Source: Mesorhizobium sp. (GTDB taxonomy: Bacteria; Pseudomonadota; Alphaproteobacteria; Rhizobiales; Rhizobiaceae). From it: a stretch of 64,000 nt of DNA. Made by a program: the position numbers and the translations under genes. Where the stretch lies: the NCBI GenBank assembly GCA_004963905.1, contig SUGL01000010.1, forward strand, positions 102,008 through 166,007. The letters run 5' to 3'. Of the stretch, positions 27,816 to 37,744 are shown piece after piece (position 1 is the stretch's first letter; the number at the start of each line of letters is the position of its first letter). The notes under the pieces were generated by a model. The model did no database searches, was not told where the DNA came from, and saw only the letters and a program-made list of their open reading frames with translations.

Positions 27816-29165
27816 ATGCAATCGGAAATAGCTGTCAAACTCAGCGAGAACGTCCCACGCTACACAAGCTATCCGACGGCGCCGCATTTCCATTCCGGGG
27901 TCGATGCTGCCATTTACCGTGGCTGGTTGGAGGCGCTGGAAAGTGGCGACGAAATCTCGCTGTATTTGCACATTCCTTACTGCGACAAGCTCTGCTGGTT
28001 CTGCGCCTGTCACACCAAGCAGACGCACCAATATGAGCCGGTGGCCGCTTATCTGCGCTCGCTGAATGCCGAAATCGTCACGATTGCCGGTCTGGTGAGC
28101 GGCAAGGCACATGTCCGTGCAATCCACTTCGGTGGCGGTTCGCCAACGATGCTGAGGCCCGATGACATGGTTGCTCTTGGAGCGGCCTTGCGGGACAGCT
28201 TCGACCTTCTCCCGGATGCTACGGTCAGCATCGAAATCGGAACCAACGACATGGACAAGGCGCGCCTTGATGCGCTTGCTCAAATCGGCGTAACGCGGGC
28301 GAGCCTCGGCGTGCAGGATTTCGATCCGCAAGTGCAAAAAGCAATTAATCGTGAGCAAAGTTTTTTGCAGACCAAGGCAGTCGTCGACGGGGTTCGTTCG
28401 CGGGGCGTTGAATCGGTCAATCTGGACCTGCTCTACGGGCTCCCGAATCAGACACGCGAGACGATCTGTTCCACGGTGGCGCAGGCACTGACCTTGGAAC
28501 CAGACCGGATGGCTCTGTTCGGCTACGCACATGTGCCCTGGTTCAAGAAGCATCAGACGATGATCGACGAGGCATGGCTGCCGAGTCCCACCGAGCGTTT
28601 CGCCCAATCTCAACTCGCGGCGCGGGCAATTGTCGCCAAGGGATATGAGGCAATAGGACTCGATCATTTCGCGAAGCCCGACGATGCGCTGGCCATAGCG
28701 GCCCGCGCAGGGGTTTTGCATCGCAATTTTCAGGGCTACACCGAGGATCGCTGCCCGACACTGATCGGACTTGGCCCTTCGTCCATCGGTCGTTTTCGCC
28801 AAGGCTACGTGCAGAACATGGCTTCGACTGCCGGGTACGGGCGCATGGTTGCGGATGGCGGGTTGGCTGCCGTCCGGGGCGTTGCCCTTTCCGACGACGA
28901 TCGCGTCCGTGGCTGGATAATCGAGCGGCTGATGTGTGATTTTGCCTTCTCGGCAGTCGATCTGGTGGAGCGGTTCGGCAAAGCCGGCGAGAAGCTCCTT
29001 CATCGCTCGAGGTCCATCGCCCTCCACGATCCTGCCCGAGCGCTTGAATTCGATGGCGACAGTTTCGTCGTACGGGCTGAAAGTCGCCCCTTCGTTCGAA
29101 CCATCGCGGCCAAGTTCGATACATATTTCAAAGGGGGAACGGCGAGGCACTCGGTGGCGGTCTGA
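27816..29165 (+). CDS. hemN: Oxygen-independent coproporphyrinogen III oxidase HemN
   Basis: A 449-residue radical-SAM enzyme that decarboxylates coproporphyrinogen III to protoporphyrinogen IX without O2, supplying haem for cbb3 oxidase under microaerobic conditions. The 4Fe-4S/SAM motif is HIPYCDKLCWFCAC (about residues 49-62), followed by HFGGGSPTML and GVQDFDPQVQKAINR. The start at 27816 gives the usual N-terminus (SENVPRYTSYPTAPHF); an in-frame ATG at 27777 would add 13 residues. It lies directly downstream of an FNR-type box. Confidence 0.95.
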   Translation: MQSEIAVKLSENVPRYTSYPTAPHFHSGVDAAIYRGWLEALESGDEISLYLHIPYCDKLCWFCACHTKQTHQYEPVAAYLRSLNAEIVTIAGLVSGKAHVRAIHFGGGSPTMLRPDDMVALGAALRDSFDLLPDATVSIEIGTNDMDKARLDALAQIGVTRASLGVQDFDPQVQKAINREQSFLQTKAVVDGVRSRGVESVNLDLLYGLPNQTRETICSTVAQALTLEPDRMALFGYAHVPWFKKHQTMIDEAWLPSPTERFAQSQLAARAIVAKGYEAIGLDHFAKPDDALAIAARAGVLHRNFQGYTEDRCPTLIGLGPSSIGRFRQGYVQNMASTAGYGRMVADGGLAAVRGVALSDDDRVRGWIIERLMCDFAFSAVDLVERFGKAGEKLLHRSRSIALHDPARALEFDGDSFVVRAESRPFVRTIAAKFDTYFKGGTARHSVAV

Positions 29166-29401
29166 GCAAAGCACAGTGCGCTCGCCGTTTGGTCGATCGC
29201 GAACCAGCTGCGTTTCATTTTGACCGCTCATAGGCGACTACCGCATCCAATCGAAAATGCAAACTTAGGCTGTTGCGCGGTATTTCCTTCCACATCCTCT
29301 CTTACGCATACCTGCATTCCAAGGTGTTTGATCCTATGCTTCGCGAGGAGCAGGTAGGCCGCGACAGCTAGGCAATGTTCCAGCTGCCTCTAGCGGAGGA
29401 G

Positions 29402-29644
29402 TCACGATTTTTCGGCAAGCTCCGTCGGCAGACCTTCTTTTCGGGCCTTGGCAAAGGCTCGGTCGCCTTCCAGAAACGCCGCCAGCATGAAAGGGATGAG
29501 TTCTGCCACGGTTTCAGACTGACGATAGGTCTGACGGTAAAGTGCAGCATACTCCTTGAGTGTTTGGCCCAGCTCCGCGCTGACGGTAATGGTGATCTTC
29601 GAAGCTGTTCGGTCTGGAAGCTTTCCAAGTTTCAGGTCAGCCAT
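29402..29644 (-). CDS. DUF2274 protein of conjugation loci
   Basis: An 80-residue protein with the DUF2274 pattern (LGKLPDRTASKITITVSAEL, then LKEYAALYRQTYR and ELIPFMLAAFLEGDRAF). Proteins of this family are almost always encoded right after trbI in rhizobial and related ICE/plasmid trb operons, as here (12 bases). The function is unknown. Confidence 0.85.
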   Translation of the reverse strand: MADLKLGKLPDRTASKITITVSAELGQTLKEYAALYRQTYRQSETVAELIPFMLAAFLEGDRAFAKARKEGLPTELAEKS

Positions 29645-29656
29645 GGTAACTCCTGC

Positions 29657-30871
29657 TCAACTCGCGTATGGCCGCAGCACGATGTCCTTGTGCACGATGA
29701 CGCGCAGTGGCCAACCTGGGCGGACGATGATGGTGGGCTGGATATTGAGGTTTTTTTCGGTGATGCGCTGGCCGGCTCGACTGGCGTTCTGCTGGGCTGA
29801 TTCCCGGATCGCCTTGACCAGATCGCTCTCGTTTTCGCCGAGGCTGAATTCCGTGCCGACACCGAGCAATGTGGCAAGCGCCACCCCCTTGATCAGCTGC
29901 CAGGTGTGGAAATCGACTTTGTCTTCCAGCCCTGCGTAGCCGGCGGTGTCGCTCGCGGGCAGATTGTCGATTTCGACCGACGAGCCGTCGGGCAGCAGAA
30001 TGCGCTGCCAGACCAGCAGCGCTCGCTTTTGCCCGAACGCGACGACGCTGTCGTAGACGCCGATAAGACGTGAGCCCTGCGGAATCAGCAATATGTTGCC
30101 CGTGACCGTGTCGTGCACATTCTCGGTGACTTGCGCGACGACAAGGCCCGGCAAATCGGAATTGATGCCGGTGATCAGGCTGGCGGCAATCACGCTGCCA
30201 GCCATCAGTTGATACGGCGAGATCGGCGTCTGCAGCGCATGCGGATTGTAGATCCCGCCAGTGCTCCGCTGGCTGAGGAAATCAAGCTTTCGCTGCTGAT
30301 TGTTCTGGTCGCCTTCCGCCGGCGCCACCGAGGCAGACGCGCGTGCTGCTTCGGATTGGGGAAGTGCCTCAAATGGATGCTGAGCAGTTTGCACGCTCTC
30401 ACCGACATCTGTCTGTTGAGCTCGATTTTCGACGCGGAAAAGCACCTGCGATTCACGCGCTTCGATCGCCTGCTGCGCTAGACGCTGCTCCTCGGCCGAG
30501 ATGTCTTGACCCGGCACGATGCCGAGCTGGCGCTGCCGCTCGAGGATGGGGCGACCGAGGTCGCCCGGCAAAGGTGGCCCAAGGACGGGAGGCTTCGGCT
30601 TCATGCCGGAATAGTCATGGGGAAGCGTATCGAGTCCCTCGACGGTTGGTTTGCGCTCAGTGCTGTAGGGATCTTCCGCCTGATCCCTGATGCGAAGGGC
30701 CGGCCCCTGGAGCGCCATCATGGCAACGCCGAACACAGCGCCGGATCCGAGCGCTGCGATCGCGATGATCACACCGCGCCTGAACCGCACCACGCGGCGG
30801 GGAGAGGCCCGAAGCTGCAGTTCCTCGGGATCCAGTTTCGGCGGGATGCCAGAGCGGGAATTTTCGATCAT
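29657..30871 (-). CDS. trbI: Conjugal transfer protein TrbI (VirB10-like)
   Basis: A 404-residue VirB10 homologue that links the inner and outer membranes in the type IV secretion channel. It has a short cytoplasmic tail, one membrane helix (GVIIAIAALGSGAVFGVAMM, about residues 34-53), a Pro-rich periplasmic linker and a C-terminal beta-barrel domain with the TrbI motifs LLIPQGSRLIGVYDS and QRILLPDGSSVEIDN. It is the last large gene of the trb operon. Confidence 0.95.
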   Translation of the reverse strand: MIENSRSGIPPKLDPEELQLRASPRRVVRFRRGVIIAIAALGSGAVFGVAMMALQGPALRIRDQAEDPYSTERKPTVEGLDTLPHDYSGMKPKPPVLGPPLPGDLGRPILERQRQLGIVPGQDISAEEQRLAQQAIEARESQVLFRVENRAQQTDVGESVQTAQHPFEALPQSEAARASASVAPAEGDQNNQQRKLDFLSQRSTGGIYNPHALQTPISPYQLMAGSVIAASLITGINSDLPGLVVAQVTENVHDTVTGNILLIPQGSRLIGVYDSVVAFGQKRALLVWQRILLPDGSSVEIDNLPASDTAGYAGLEDKVDFHTWQLIKGVALATLLGVGTEFSLGENESDLVKAIRESAQQNASRAGQRITEKNLNIQPTIIVRPGWPLRVIVHKDIVLRPYAS

Positions 30872-30882
30872 GAGCCCTCACC

Positions 30883-31908
30883 TCACCGGCTGGAACGCGA
30901 AAAGAGCGAGATCCGCCGTAGCGGTTGCCTGTCGTCAATCCTGCTGATGCGGATCACCTGCTGCTGCTTGGTGCCGAGGCGAAGTTCGGCCGCGGCGAAG
31001 AGCCGATCGACGATGTAATAGTTGCCGCGCACGCGATAGTTGACGAGCTCGCTGCTCCCATCTGCGCCGACGATGAAGAGTGGTGGCGCCTCGCCCTGAT
31101 CTATGCGACGAGGGAACTCAATATAGACCTTGCTGCCGTCGTCGAAGGCTCGCGTCGGTCTCCAGGGCGGTGTGTCGCCACTGATCGAGTAGCGAAAGCG
31201 AAGGTTTTCGAGCGCGATATTCGACGCGACCGGTGTAACTGCCTCGGCTTGAGCATTGCGCTGGCGAAGCGCGATGATCTGGTCTTGGCTGTAGGTCCAG
31301 GAGATTGCCGCCATTGCTGTCTTCTCGGTGCTTTGAAGCTGCAAATGATAGGTCCGCCGGTCCGTCGTAATGACGACATTGGTGGCAAGACCCGGCGCGA
31401 AGGGTTTCACCAGAACATGGGTGCGCTGATTGTCACCGGTGCCGCTTGCGGTATCGCCTATGACCCAGCGCACGGTGTCGCCAGCCGACACGGCGGTTAG
31501 TTTCTCGCCCGGCTGCAGAGCGATGTCGGTCACGCGCTCCGGCGCGGCATAGAGCTGATAAAGCGCGCCATCGGTGAAGGGGTAGACTTGCACGGCATTA
31601 ACATACCCGTACTTGGTGGGTTGCTGGGTCGCGGCTTTGTTGGCATCAGCGACGCGTTCTTCAGGGGGGCGCTTGTCCTCGGCCTTGCCGGACTCGGGCT
31701 GCAATTGGCCAGGCAGCGGCAGTGGTTTTGGCACCTCGACAATTCTAATCGGCCTCTCCGGCGCCTTCTCGATCGCGGCCGGTTTGAAGTCAGCAGCGTC
31801 ATAGGAAATCTCAGGCGGCGGCACCTTCTTCGATGCACAAGCGGAAACGACCGCTGCCGACACCGATAGGATCAGCACGGCACGAATCGGTGACATTTTA
31901 TCTTTCAT
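30883..31908 (-). CDS. trbG: Conjugal transfer lipoprotein-like TrbG (VirB9-like)
   Basis: A 341-residue outer-membrane-associated VirB9 homologue. The N-terminal signal sequence is of the lipoprotein type (LSVSAAVVSACAS, about residues 10-23). The later part has the VirB9 patterns TDIALQPGEKL, THVLVKPFAPGLATNVVI and VYIEFPRRI. The start chosen is the ATG at 31908, which overlaps the trbF stop. With TrbF, TrbI and the trbC pilin it builds the mating channel. Confidence 0.93.
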   Translation of the reverse strand: MKDKMSPIRAVLILSVSAAVVSACASKKVPPPEISYDAADFKPAAIEKAPERPIRIVEVPKPLPLPGQLQPESGKAEDKRPPEERVADANKAATQQPTKYGYVNAVQVYPFTDGALYQLYAAPERVTDIALQPGEKLTAVSAGDTVRWVIGDTASGTGDNQRTHVLVKPFAPGLATNVVITTDRRTYHLQLQSTEKTAMAAISWTYSQDQIIALRQRNAQAEAVTPVASNIALENLRFRYSISGDTPPWRPTRAFDDGSKVYIEFPRRIDQGEAPPLFIVGADGSSELVNYRVRGNYYIVDRLFAAAELRLGTKQQQVIRISRIDDRQPLRRISLFSRSSR

Positions 31909-32629
31909 TGGTGGACTCCGTCGGAGAAAGGGGGGGTGGGACGGCGCTGTCGAGCTCGCGTGACCAGTCAATGGCGTTGATGAAGACGCCGAGCGGATTC
32001 TTGCGCAGCTGATCCGTATTGCTTGGCGAGCGGATCACGATCGTGAGGATCGCAGTCCAGCGCATCGTGCTGGCAAGGCTTCCGCGCTCAAACACCTGCT
32101 CGGTCCATTTGACCTGGAATGAACTTTCGGAGGCCCTGACCACGCTGGTGACCTGTACCGAGACACTGCGCGTTCCGATCTGACCGAAGGGGTCGTTCGC
32201 CTTGGCGTATTCGTTGAGGAAGAGCGCTGCGCGATCGCTAGCAAAGTCGTAAGCTGCGAACCAGTTCTGCCGTACCAAAACCGGATCGGTGGAAACGGAA
32301 CGGACATTCTGGATGAAGCGGCCGAGATGCCAGGCGATCTGAGCATCCGAGGGCTCATAATTCCGGATTGCCGGCGCGACGGCGCGCGTCTCGCCGAAGC
32401 CATCGACCTCGACGACGTAAGGCACGACACGGCTTTGCATCGACTGCCATACGAGTCCGCCGGAAAGTCCGGTCGCCAAGGCCAGGCACCCAAGGGCCAT
32501 GAGCCGCCAGTTCCTGGCCTGCAGTCGAGATGAGCCGATGCGCTCGTCCCACAGCTGGGCGGCTTTTTGATACGGCGTGACCGGTTCGGGTGTTTTGCCG
32601 TAACGGTGCACGGGTCGCTTGAAGAGCAT
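31898..32629 (-). CDS. trbF: Conjugal transfer protein TrbF (VirB8-like)
   Basis: A 243-residue VirB8-like inner-membrane protein. The N-terminus has HRYGKTPEPVTPYQKAAQLWDERIGS, typical of TrbF, then one membrane helix (about residues 44-64) and a periplasmic NTF2-like domain. It begins immediately after trbL and its stop overlaps trbG. Confidence 0.94.
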   Translation of the reverse strand: MLFKRPVHRYGKTPEPVTPYQKAAQLWDERIGSSRLQARNWRLMALGCLALATGLSGGLVWQSMQSRVVPYVVEVDGFGETRAVAPAIRNYEPSDAQIAWHLGRFIQNVRSVSTDPVLVRQNWFAAYDFASDRAALFLNEYAKANDPFGQIGTRSVSVQVTSVVRASESSFQVKWTEQVFERGSLASTMRWTAILTIVIRSPSNTDQLRKNPLGVFINAIDWSRELDSAVPPPLSPTESTNER

Positions 32630-33952
32630 CTAGTCATCCTTGTCGTTGAGAGAGGGGTTGGCGCTGCCTCCCGGCCGGTCTCCGTCTCGGACAGCTTGCA
32701 TGGCAGCGTGGCGATGTGCACGGGCGGTCTGTTCAGAACGTAGGCGCCTTGCCCACGTCGGCGCCGAAACAGTGGCCGAACCGGCAGAGCGCTCGGTCAT
32801 TGACGCGGTCGGCGTGCCGCCGGTCGCGGTCCACGCGGCATCGCGCCCGGCATCGGCGTTGCGCCCAACACTTGCAGTGGCGGATCGCGCTACGCGTATA
32901 GCGGCGCCGCCAGCGGCACTGGTTACACCATGCATTCCAGCAGCCACACCGGAGAGGCCAACGTCGGGCGAGGTTGCGCGCCCGATCTGCCAGGACGTGG
33001 AAGCAGCCGATCCCATTGTTGTGCCGGCGCGGATGGCGGCGAGACCGCCGCTGGTTGCCATACGCGCGCCAGAAAATGCCGTGCCTCCAGCAACGAGTGA
33101 TACACCCGCTGCCGCCGCGGTCGTGCCGAGGGCGGCGCCCGCGCCAAGCTGCGGTGCGCCTGAGACAAGACCCGACGCGATCCCCGGCCCAAAAATGCCA
33201 AGGCCAAGCAGTGCCAGTGCGCCCAGTACCTGGGACATGGCAGCGGCCAGATCCGGCTCCTTGCCTTGCAATGCGGAAGCGAACTCCCCGAAGAGCGTGG
33301 AGCCGATGCCGACAATGACGGCGAGCACCATCACCTTGATGCCTGACGAGATAACATGGCCGAGCACGCGTTCGGCCAGGAACGCTGAACGGTTCCAAAG
33401 TGCGAATGGAACCAAAACAAAACCTGCCAGCGTGGTGAGCTTGAACTCAAGGATGGTGATGAAAAGCTGGATGGAAAGGATGAAGAAGGCGATGATGACC
33501 AGGAACCAGGCCATCAGCAGCACGAAGATGGTCAGTGCGTTGCCGAAGATTTCCGGGAAGCCCAGGAGCTGACTGGCTTGGTCAAGCATTGGCCAAGCAC
33601 CTTCGAAACCGGTCGCGGCAATGCGGCCCGGGCGCAGGAGATTGTCTGCCGACAGATTGCCGGCCGACGCATTAATCCCGAGACCGGCAAAAGAACGATA
33701 AATGATATCGGCGAGGTTCTTGAAATTGTTCAGGATGAAGGCGAAGACGCCAACATAGAGCACCTTGCGGACAAGCCGGCCGAGAACGCTGGTCTCCTCG
33801 CCGAGCGCCCACGCCAGGCCGGCAAGTGTGATGTCAATGCCGATCAGAATGGTAGTGAGGAAGGCGACGTCGCCCGAGAGCAGACCGAACCCGCTGTCGA
33901 TGTAGCGGATGAAGGTCTCCATGAAGCGATCGATGACGCCAAGGTCGTTCAT
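32630..33952 (-). CDS. trbL: Conjugal transfer protein TrbL (VirB6-like)
   Basis: A 440-residue polytopic inner-membrane protein. The N-terminal half has the TrbL pattern (DRFMETFIRYIDSGFG, then TILIGIDITLAGLAWALG) and about six membrane helices. The C-terminal third is Ala-, Gly- and Thr-rich and probably cytoplasmic. No trbK lies between it and trbJ, where entry-exclusion genes are often found. Confidence 0.93.
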   Translation of the reverse strand: MNDLGVIDRFMETFIRYIDSGFGLLSGDVAFLTTILIGIDITLAGLAWALGEETSVLGRLVRKVLYVGVFAFILNNFKNLADIIYRSFAGLGINASAGNLSADNLLRPGRIAATGFEGAWPMLDQASQLLGFPEIFGNALTIFVLLMAWFLVIIAFFILSIQLFITILEFKLTTLAGFVLVPFALWNRSAFLAERVLGHVISSGIKVMVLAVIVGIGSTLFGEFASALQGKEPDLAAAMSQVLGALALLGLGIFGPGIASGLVSGAPQLGAGAALGTTAAAAGVSLVAGGTAFSGARMATSGGLAAIRAGTTMGSAASTSWQIGRATSPDVGLSGVAAGMHGVTSAAGGAAIRVARSATASVGRNADAGRDAAWTATGGTPTASMTERSAGSATVSAPTWARRLRSEQTARAHRHAAMQAVRDGDRPGGSANPSLNDKDD

Positions 33953-33985
33953 GCCGCTGCCTTCCTCGTCGTGATGAACTCGTGA

Positions 33986-34711
33986 TTAATTGCCGGGATA
34001 AGCCGAGCCGGTACCCAAGAATCGCTTCGTCATCTCGCGGGCGGCTTCCTCTGACTGGGCCTTGCGGGCGGCATCCTCGGCCTCAGCTCGAAACTGCGTT
34101 GCGAGCAGCGTCTGGATCTGCATCTGCTGCTTTGTCGAAAGCGCCATCAGCTGGTTGGTGGCCTGGCTTGCCTGAAGCGCACCGGCCGCCCCTTGGCTGC
34201 GGTTGACGAGATCGGCGAGCAGATCGCCGTCGGCGCGGACGTTCTCGACGATTTGCGACTGGACCCCCATGGTCTGGCGGAACGCCTGCATGGCGCTTTG
34301 CCAACGCTCGCGCGCAGCACTCGCCACATCGCTGACCTTGATCGTGGCGTCGTAGCTTTCCGGATATTGGCTGCGCCACTGGTCTTGAAGCTTGCCCAGA
34401 TCAAAGCTGAGGCCACTCGCCTGGTCCATCAAGCCGTCGATGCGATGGAGCGAACCGGTGAGTTGGCCAACGGAAGAGAAATCCAGACGGTGAAGATTGC
34501 GCGCCATGTTCTGCAGCATGGTCGCCTGATTCTGCAGCGACTGGATCTGGTTGTTGATCTGCTCCAGGGCGCGCGCGGCCGTCAGCACGTTCTGCGCATA
34601 ATTGGACGGATCGAACACGATAAGGGCGTAGGCGGGCTGCACATAGTCGGCCATAGGCTTGGCGATCAGGGAAACGGTGATCAGGCCGGAGAGAAGGCGT
34701 CGCCGCATCAT
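33986..34711 (-). CDS. trbJ: Conjugal transfer protein TrbJ (VirB5-like)
   Basis: A 241-residue periplasmic VirB5-type minor pilus component. It has a signal peptide (MMRRRLLSGLITVSLIAKPM), then the TrbJ motif IVFDPSNYAQNVLTAARALE and long helices. The ATG at 34711 overlaps the trbE stop (ATGA). Confidence 0.92.
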   Translation of the reverse strand: MMRRRLLSGLITVSLIAKPMADYVQPAYALIVFDPSNYAQNVLTAARALEQINNQIQSLQNQATMLQNMARNLHRLDFSSVGQLTGSLHRIDGLMDQASGLSFDLGKLQDQWRSQYPESYDATIKVSDVASAARERWQSAMQAFRQTMGVQSQIVENVRADGDLLADLVNRSQGAAGALQASQATNQLMALSTKQQMQIQTLLATQFRAEAEDAARKAQSEEAAREMTKRFLGTGSAYPGN

Positions 34712-37158
34712 GCTAATTGCTCCTTGTCTGGTTGAGGGAATTGCTTGAGAAGTTCGCCGGCCCAATCGAGGCCGCGCGCGATCAGGAACTGCGAGGCAAA
34801 GCTGCCTTGCCCGTCTTCGGACAGGATCCTGTCGATCAGAGTCTGCGTGGCCGGATCGGAAGCACCGCAAAGCGCAAGAGCGATGGGGCCAAGCCCGAGC
34901 TCGAACAGACGGTTGCCGCGGCGCGATTGCAGATAATACTGACGCTTCGGCGTGGCGCGGGCGATCAATTCGATCTGCCGCTCGCTTAAACCGAAGCGTT
35001 CGTAGGCTGTGCGCGCCTGGGGTTCCACGGCACGATCATTGGGAAGGAAAATGCGCTGCGGGCAGCTTTCGATGATTGCCGGCGCTATGGCAGAGCCCGC
35101 GATATCAGCCAGCGACTGCGTAGCGAAGACAACCGACACGTTCTTCTTTCGCAGCACCTTCAGCCATTCGCGGATGCGGGCGGCGAACAGCGGATTGTCG
35201 AGATAGACCCACGCCTCGTCGAGCATGATCAGCGTGGGCCGTCCGTCGAACCGTTCCTCAAGTCGCTGGAACAGATAGGTAAGCACCGGCAGCAAAGCGC
35301 CTTGGCTGTGCATCAGCTCCTCGGTCTCGAAACACTGCACATCCGACAAGGCCAGCCCATCATGATCGGCATCGAGCAGGCGGCCGAAGGGACCGTCGAG
35401 CGTGTAGGGCATCAATGCGGACTTCAGCGCATTGGATTGAAGCAGGACCGAAAGGCCGGTCAGTGTGCGTTCCTGCGCCGGCGCGGTGGCAAGGCTGGCC
35501 AGCGCTGACCAGATAGCCTCCTTCACCTCCGGCGTGACGGTGACGTTCTCGTGGGCAATAAGGCTGGCGATCCATTCGGCCGCCCAGCTTCGGCTAGCCT
35601 GGTCGTTGATGCTGCGCAGTGGCTGAAAGGCAAGGGAACTGTCCGCTCCTAGCGCGTGGTGTTCTCCACCCATGGCAAGTGTTGCAGCACGGGCCGAATT
35701 GCCTTTGTCGAAGACATAAACCTGGGCGCCGGCATAGCGCCTGAACTGCAGAGCAATCAGAGCAAGCAGAACCGACTTGCCGGCGCCGGTCGGACCAACA
35801 GCCAGCATGTGGCCGACATCTTCGACGTGGGTGGAAAGCCGAAACGGTGTCGACCCGCTGGTCTCGGCAACGAGAAGCGGTGGCGCTTCGGTTTGGGTGA
35901 CTTTCGCGAGATACTCGTTTGTCGCAGGACCGGCCCAAACCGACGACAGCGGCATGAGATGGGCAAGGTTCAAAGTATGAACGAGCGGTTGGCGAACGTT
36001 AGCGTAGACATGGCCAGGCAATGAGCCGAGCCAAGCCTCGACCGCATTGACGCCTTCTCGGATCGTGGTGAAACCGATCCCATTGATGATGCGCTCGACC
36101 GCGCGAAGCTTCTCTGCAGCGGCTTGGCGATCCTCGCCCCACACCGTCACGGTCGTGGTGAGATAGCCGAAGCTCACATGATCGCCGCCCAATGCCTGAA
36201 GGGCTTCGTCGGCATCGAGCGCCTTGTTGTCGGCATCGCTGTCGACAAGCGGGACCGGCTCGTTGGTAATGACCTCGCGTAGGATTGCCATGATCGATTT
36301 GCGCTTGGCAAACCACTGCCGGCGCAACCGCGTCAGCGTCTTCGTGGCTTCCGTTTTCTCGAGCGGAATGAAGCGCGTCATCCAGCGATAGGCGAAATCC
36401 TGATGATTGAGGGTATCGAGGATCCCGGGCCGGGTGAGGTTCGGAAAGCCGAGGATGGTCAGTGTGCGAAGATGCTGCTCACCCAGCATCGGCTCCAGGC
36501 CACCGGTAAGCGGCGCATCGACCAGTATTGCATCCAGATATATCGGCGTTTCGGGGGCCATGATAGGATGGCGGCGAGGCGAAATCGTGCCGTGGAGGTA
36601 GGTCAGCGTCTGAGCATCATCGAGGACGCGTACTTCGGACATGAAACCCGAGAAGAGATCGAGCACGCGGTTGGTCTCGTCACGGAACCTCGCCAGATCC
36701 TGGCGCCAGTCTCTTTCTCCTTGGGAATAATGAGAGTCGACGAGCGCGCTTTCTGCGCGCGCCTGGGCGTCCGGCGGTGGCATAAACACCAAGGTCAGAT
36801 GATAGCGGCTCTCGTAGTGCGCTACCTTCCCCTCGAAAGCAGCGCGGCGTTCTTCGTCGACCAGCCACGACGCGGCGTCAGGAAAATGCGAGTTCGGATA
36901 GCCCAGCGCTTCTATGCGCTCGGCCTCAAAGAACAATGCCCAGCCAGAGCCAAGGCGTCTGAGAGCATTGTTCGCCCGGGCGCAAATGCCGACGAGTTCA
37001 GCCTCCGTCGCACTTTCGAGATCCGGGCCGCGGAACCGCAACGTCCGCTGAAAGCTGCCGTCCTTGTTGAGCACGATGCCGGGCGCCACCAAGGCAGCCC
37101 AGGGTAGATGGTCGGCAAGCCGGTCGGCTTTGCTTCGATATTCCGAAAGGTTCAGCAT
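34708..37158 (-). CDS. trbE: Conjugal transfer ATPase TrbE (VirB4-like)
   Basis: An 816-residue VirB4-family ATPase that powers pilus assembly and substrate transfer. The start at 37158 gives MLNLSEYRSKADRLADHLPW. Walker A is VGPTGAGKSVLLAL (about residue 450) and Walker B is TLIMLDEAWVYLD (about residue 645). Its start overlaps the trbD stop. Confidence 0.96.
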   Translation of the reverse strand: MLNLSEYRSKADRLADHLPWAALVAPGIVLNKDGSFQRTLRFRGPDLESATEAELVGICARANNALRRLGSGWALFFEAERIEALGYPNSHFPDAASWLVDEERRAAFEGKVAHYESRYHLTLVFMPPPDAQARAESALVDSHYSQGERDWRQDLARFRDETNRVLDLFSGFMSEVRVLDDAQTLTYLHGTISPRRHPIMAPETPIYLDAILVDAPLTGGLEPMLGEQHLRTLTILGFPNLTRPGILDTLNHQDFAYRWMTRFIPLEKTEATKTLTRLRRQWFAKRKSIMAILREVITNEPVPLVDSDADNKALDADEALQALGGDHVSFGYLTTTVTVWGEDRQAAAEKLRAVERIINGIGFTTIREGVNAVEAWLGSLPGHVYANVRQPLVHTLNLAHLMPLSSVWAGPATNEYLAKVTQTEAPPLLVAETSGSTPFRLSTHVEDVGHMLAVGPTGAGKSVLLALIALQFRRYAGAQVYVFDKGNSARAATLAMGGEHHALGADSSLAFQPLRSINDQASRSWAAEWIASLIAHENVTVTPEVKEAIWSALASLATAPAQERTLTGLSVLLQSNALKSALMPYTLDGPFGRLLDADHDGLALSDVQCFETEELMHSQGALLPVLTYLFQRLEERFDGRPTLIMLDEAWVYLDNPLFAARIREWLKVLRKKNVSVVFATQSLADIAGSAIAPAIIESCPQRIFLPNDRAVEPQARTAYERFGLSERQIELIARATPKRQYYLQSRRGNRLFELGLGPIALALCGASDPATQTLIDRILSEDGQGSFASQFLIARGLDWAGELLKQFPQPDKEQLA

Positions 37159-37424
37159 GCAAGCCACCCCTTCAGACGTAGGTGGCGCACAAGCACGCTG
37201 GCGAAGTCCGGATCGCGTCTTGCGGCAAAGACCGCTAACGAGTGGCCCGCGATCCAAAGCACCAGACCAGCAATCCATTGCTGCAAGCCGAAGCCAATGG
37301 CCGCGGCCACTGTACCGTTGAGGATCGCCACCGCGCGCGGAGCCCCGCCGAGCAGGATCGGCTCGGTCAGCGCCCGGTGGACCGGTACTGCGAAGCCCTC
37401 GATATGCTGCTCCCCGGCGGCCAT
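37152..37424 (-). CDS. trbD: Conjugal transfer protein TrbD (VirB3-like)
   Basis: A 90-residue inner-membrane protein with two adjacent hydrophobic helices (about residues 35-65) and the family segments VPVHRALTEPILLGGAPR and RRDPDFASVLVRHL. It lies between trbC and trbE with overlapping ends (ATGA with trbC), as in all trb operons. Confidence 0.93.
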   Translation of the reverse strand: MAAGEQHIEGFAVPVHRALTEPILLGGAPRAVAILNGTVAAAIGFGLQQWIAGLVLWIAGHSLAVFAARRDPDFASVLVRHLRLKGWLAC

Positions 37425-37732
37425 CAGACGAGCGCCCCACCACCGAAGGAGAAGAAGGAGAGGAAGAAGCTCGATGCCGCGAAGGCGATCGACAGACCGA
37501 AGACGATCTGAATCAGGCGCCGAAAACCACCGGCGGTGTCGCCGAAGGCAAGCGTCAGGCCGGTGGTGATAATGATGATCACCGCAACGATCTTGGCGAC
37601 CGGTCCCTGCACGGACTCCAGGATCTGCTGCAGCGGCTGCTCCCACGGCATGCCGGAGCCGGCCGCATAAACCGGGGCCGTGATAAGAAACGCGAGCGCT
37701 GTGGACGAAAGAAAGCGAAGCTTCTTGCGCAT
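37424..37732 (-). CDS. trbC: Conjugal pilin TrbC (VirB2-like)
   Basis: A 102-residue propilin. It has a signal peptide (FLSSTALAFLITAPVYAAG) and two hydrophobic helices, VAVIIIITTGLTLAFGD and IQIVFGLSIAFAASSFFL. The mature product is the major mating pilus subunit. It sits between trbB and trbD. Confidence 0.93.
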   Translation of the reverse strand: MRKKLRFLSSTALAFLITAPVYAAGSGMPWEQPLQQILESVQGPVAKIVAVIIIITTGLTLAFGDTAGGFRRLIQIVFGLSIAFAASSFFLSFFSFGGGALV

Positions 37733-37744
37733 GAGGAAGGCCTT

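Noticed and set aside
27771-29231. 486-codon minus-strand open frame
   Set aside because: Antisense to hemN, whose radical-SAM motifs and FNR box are clear.
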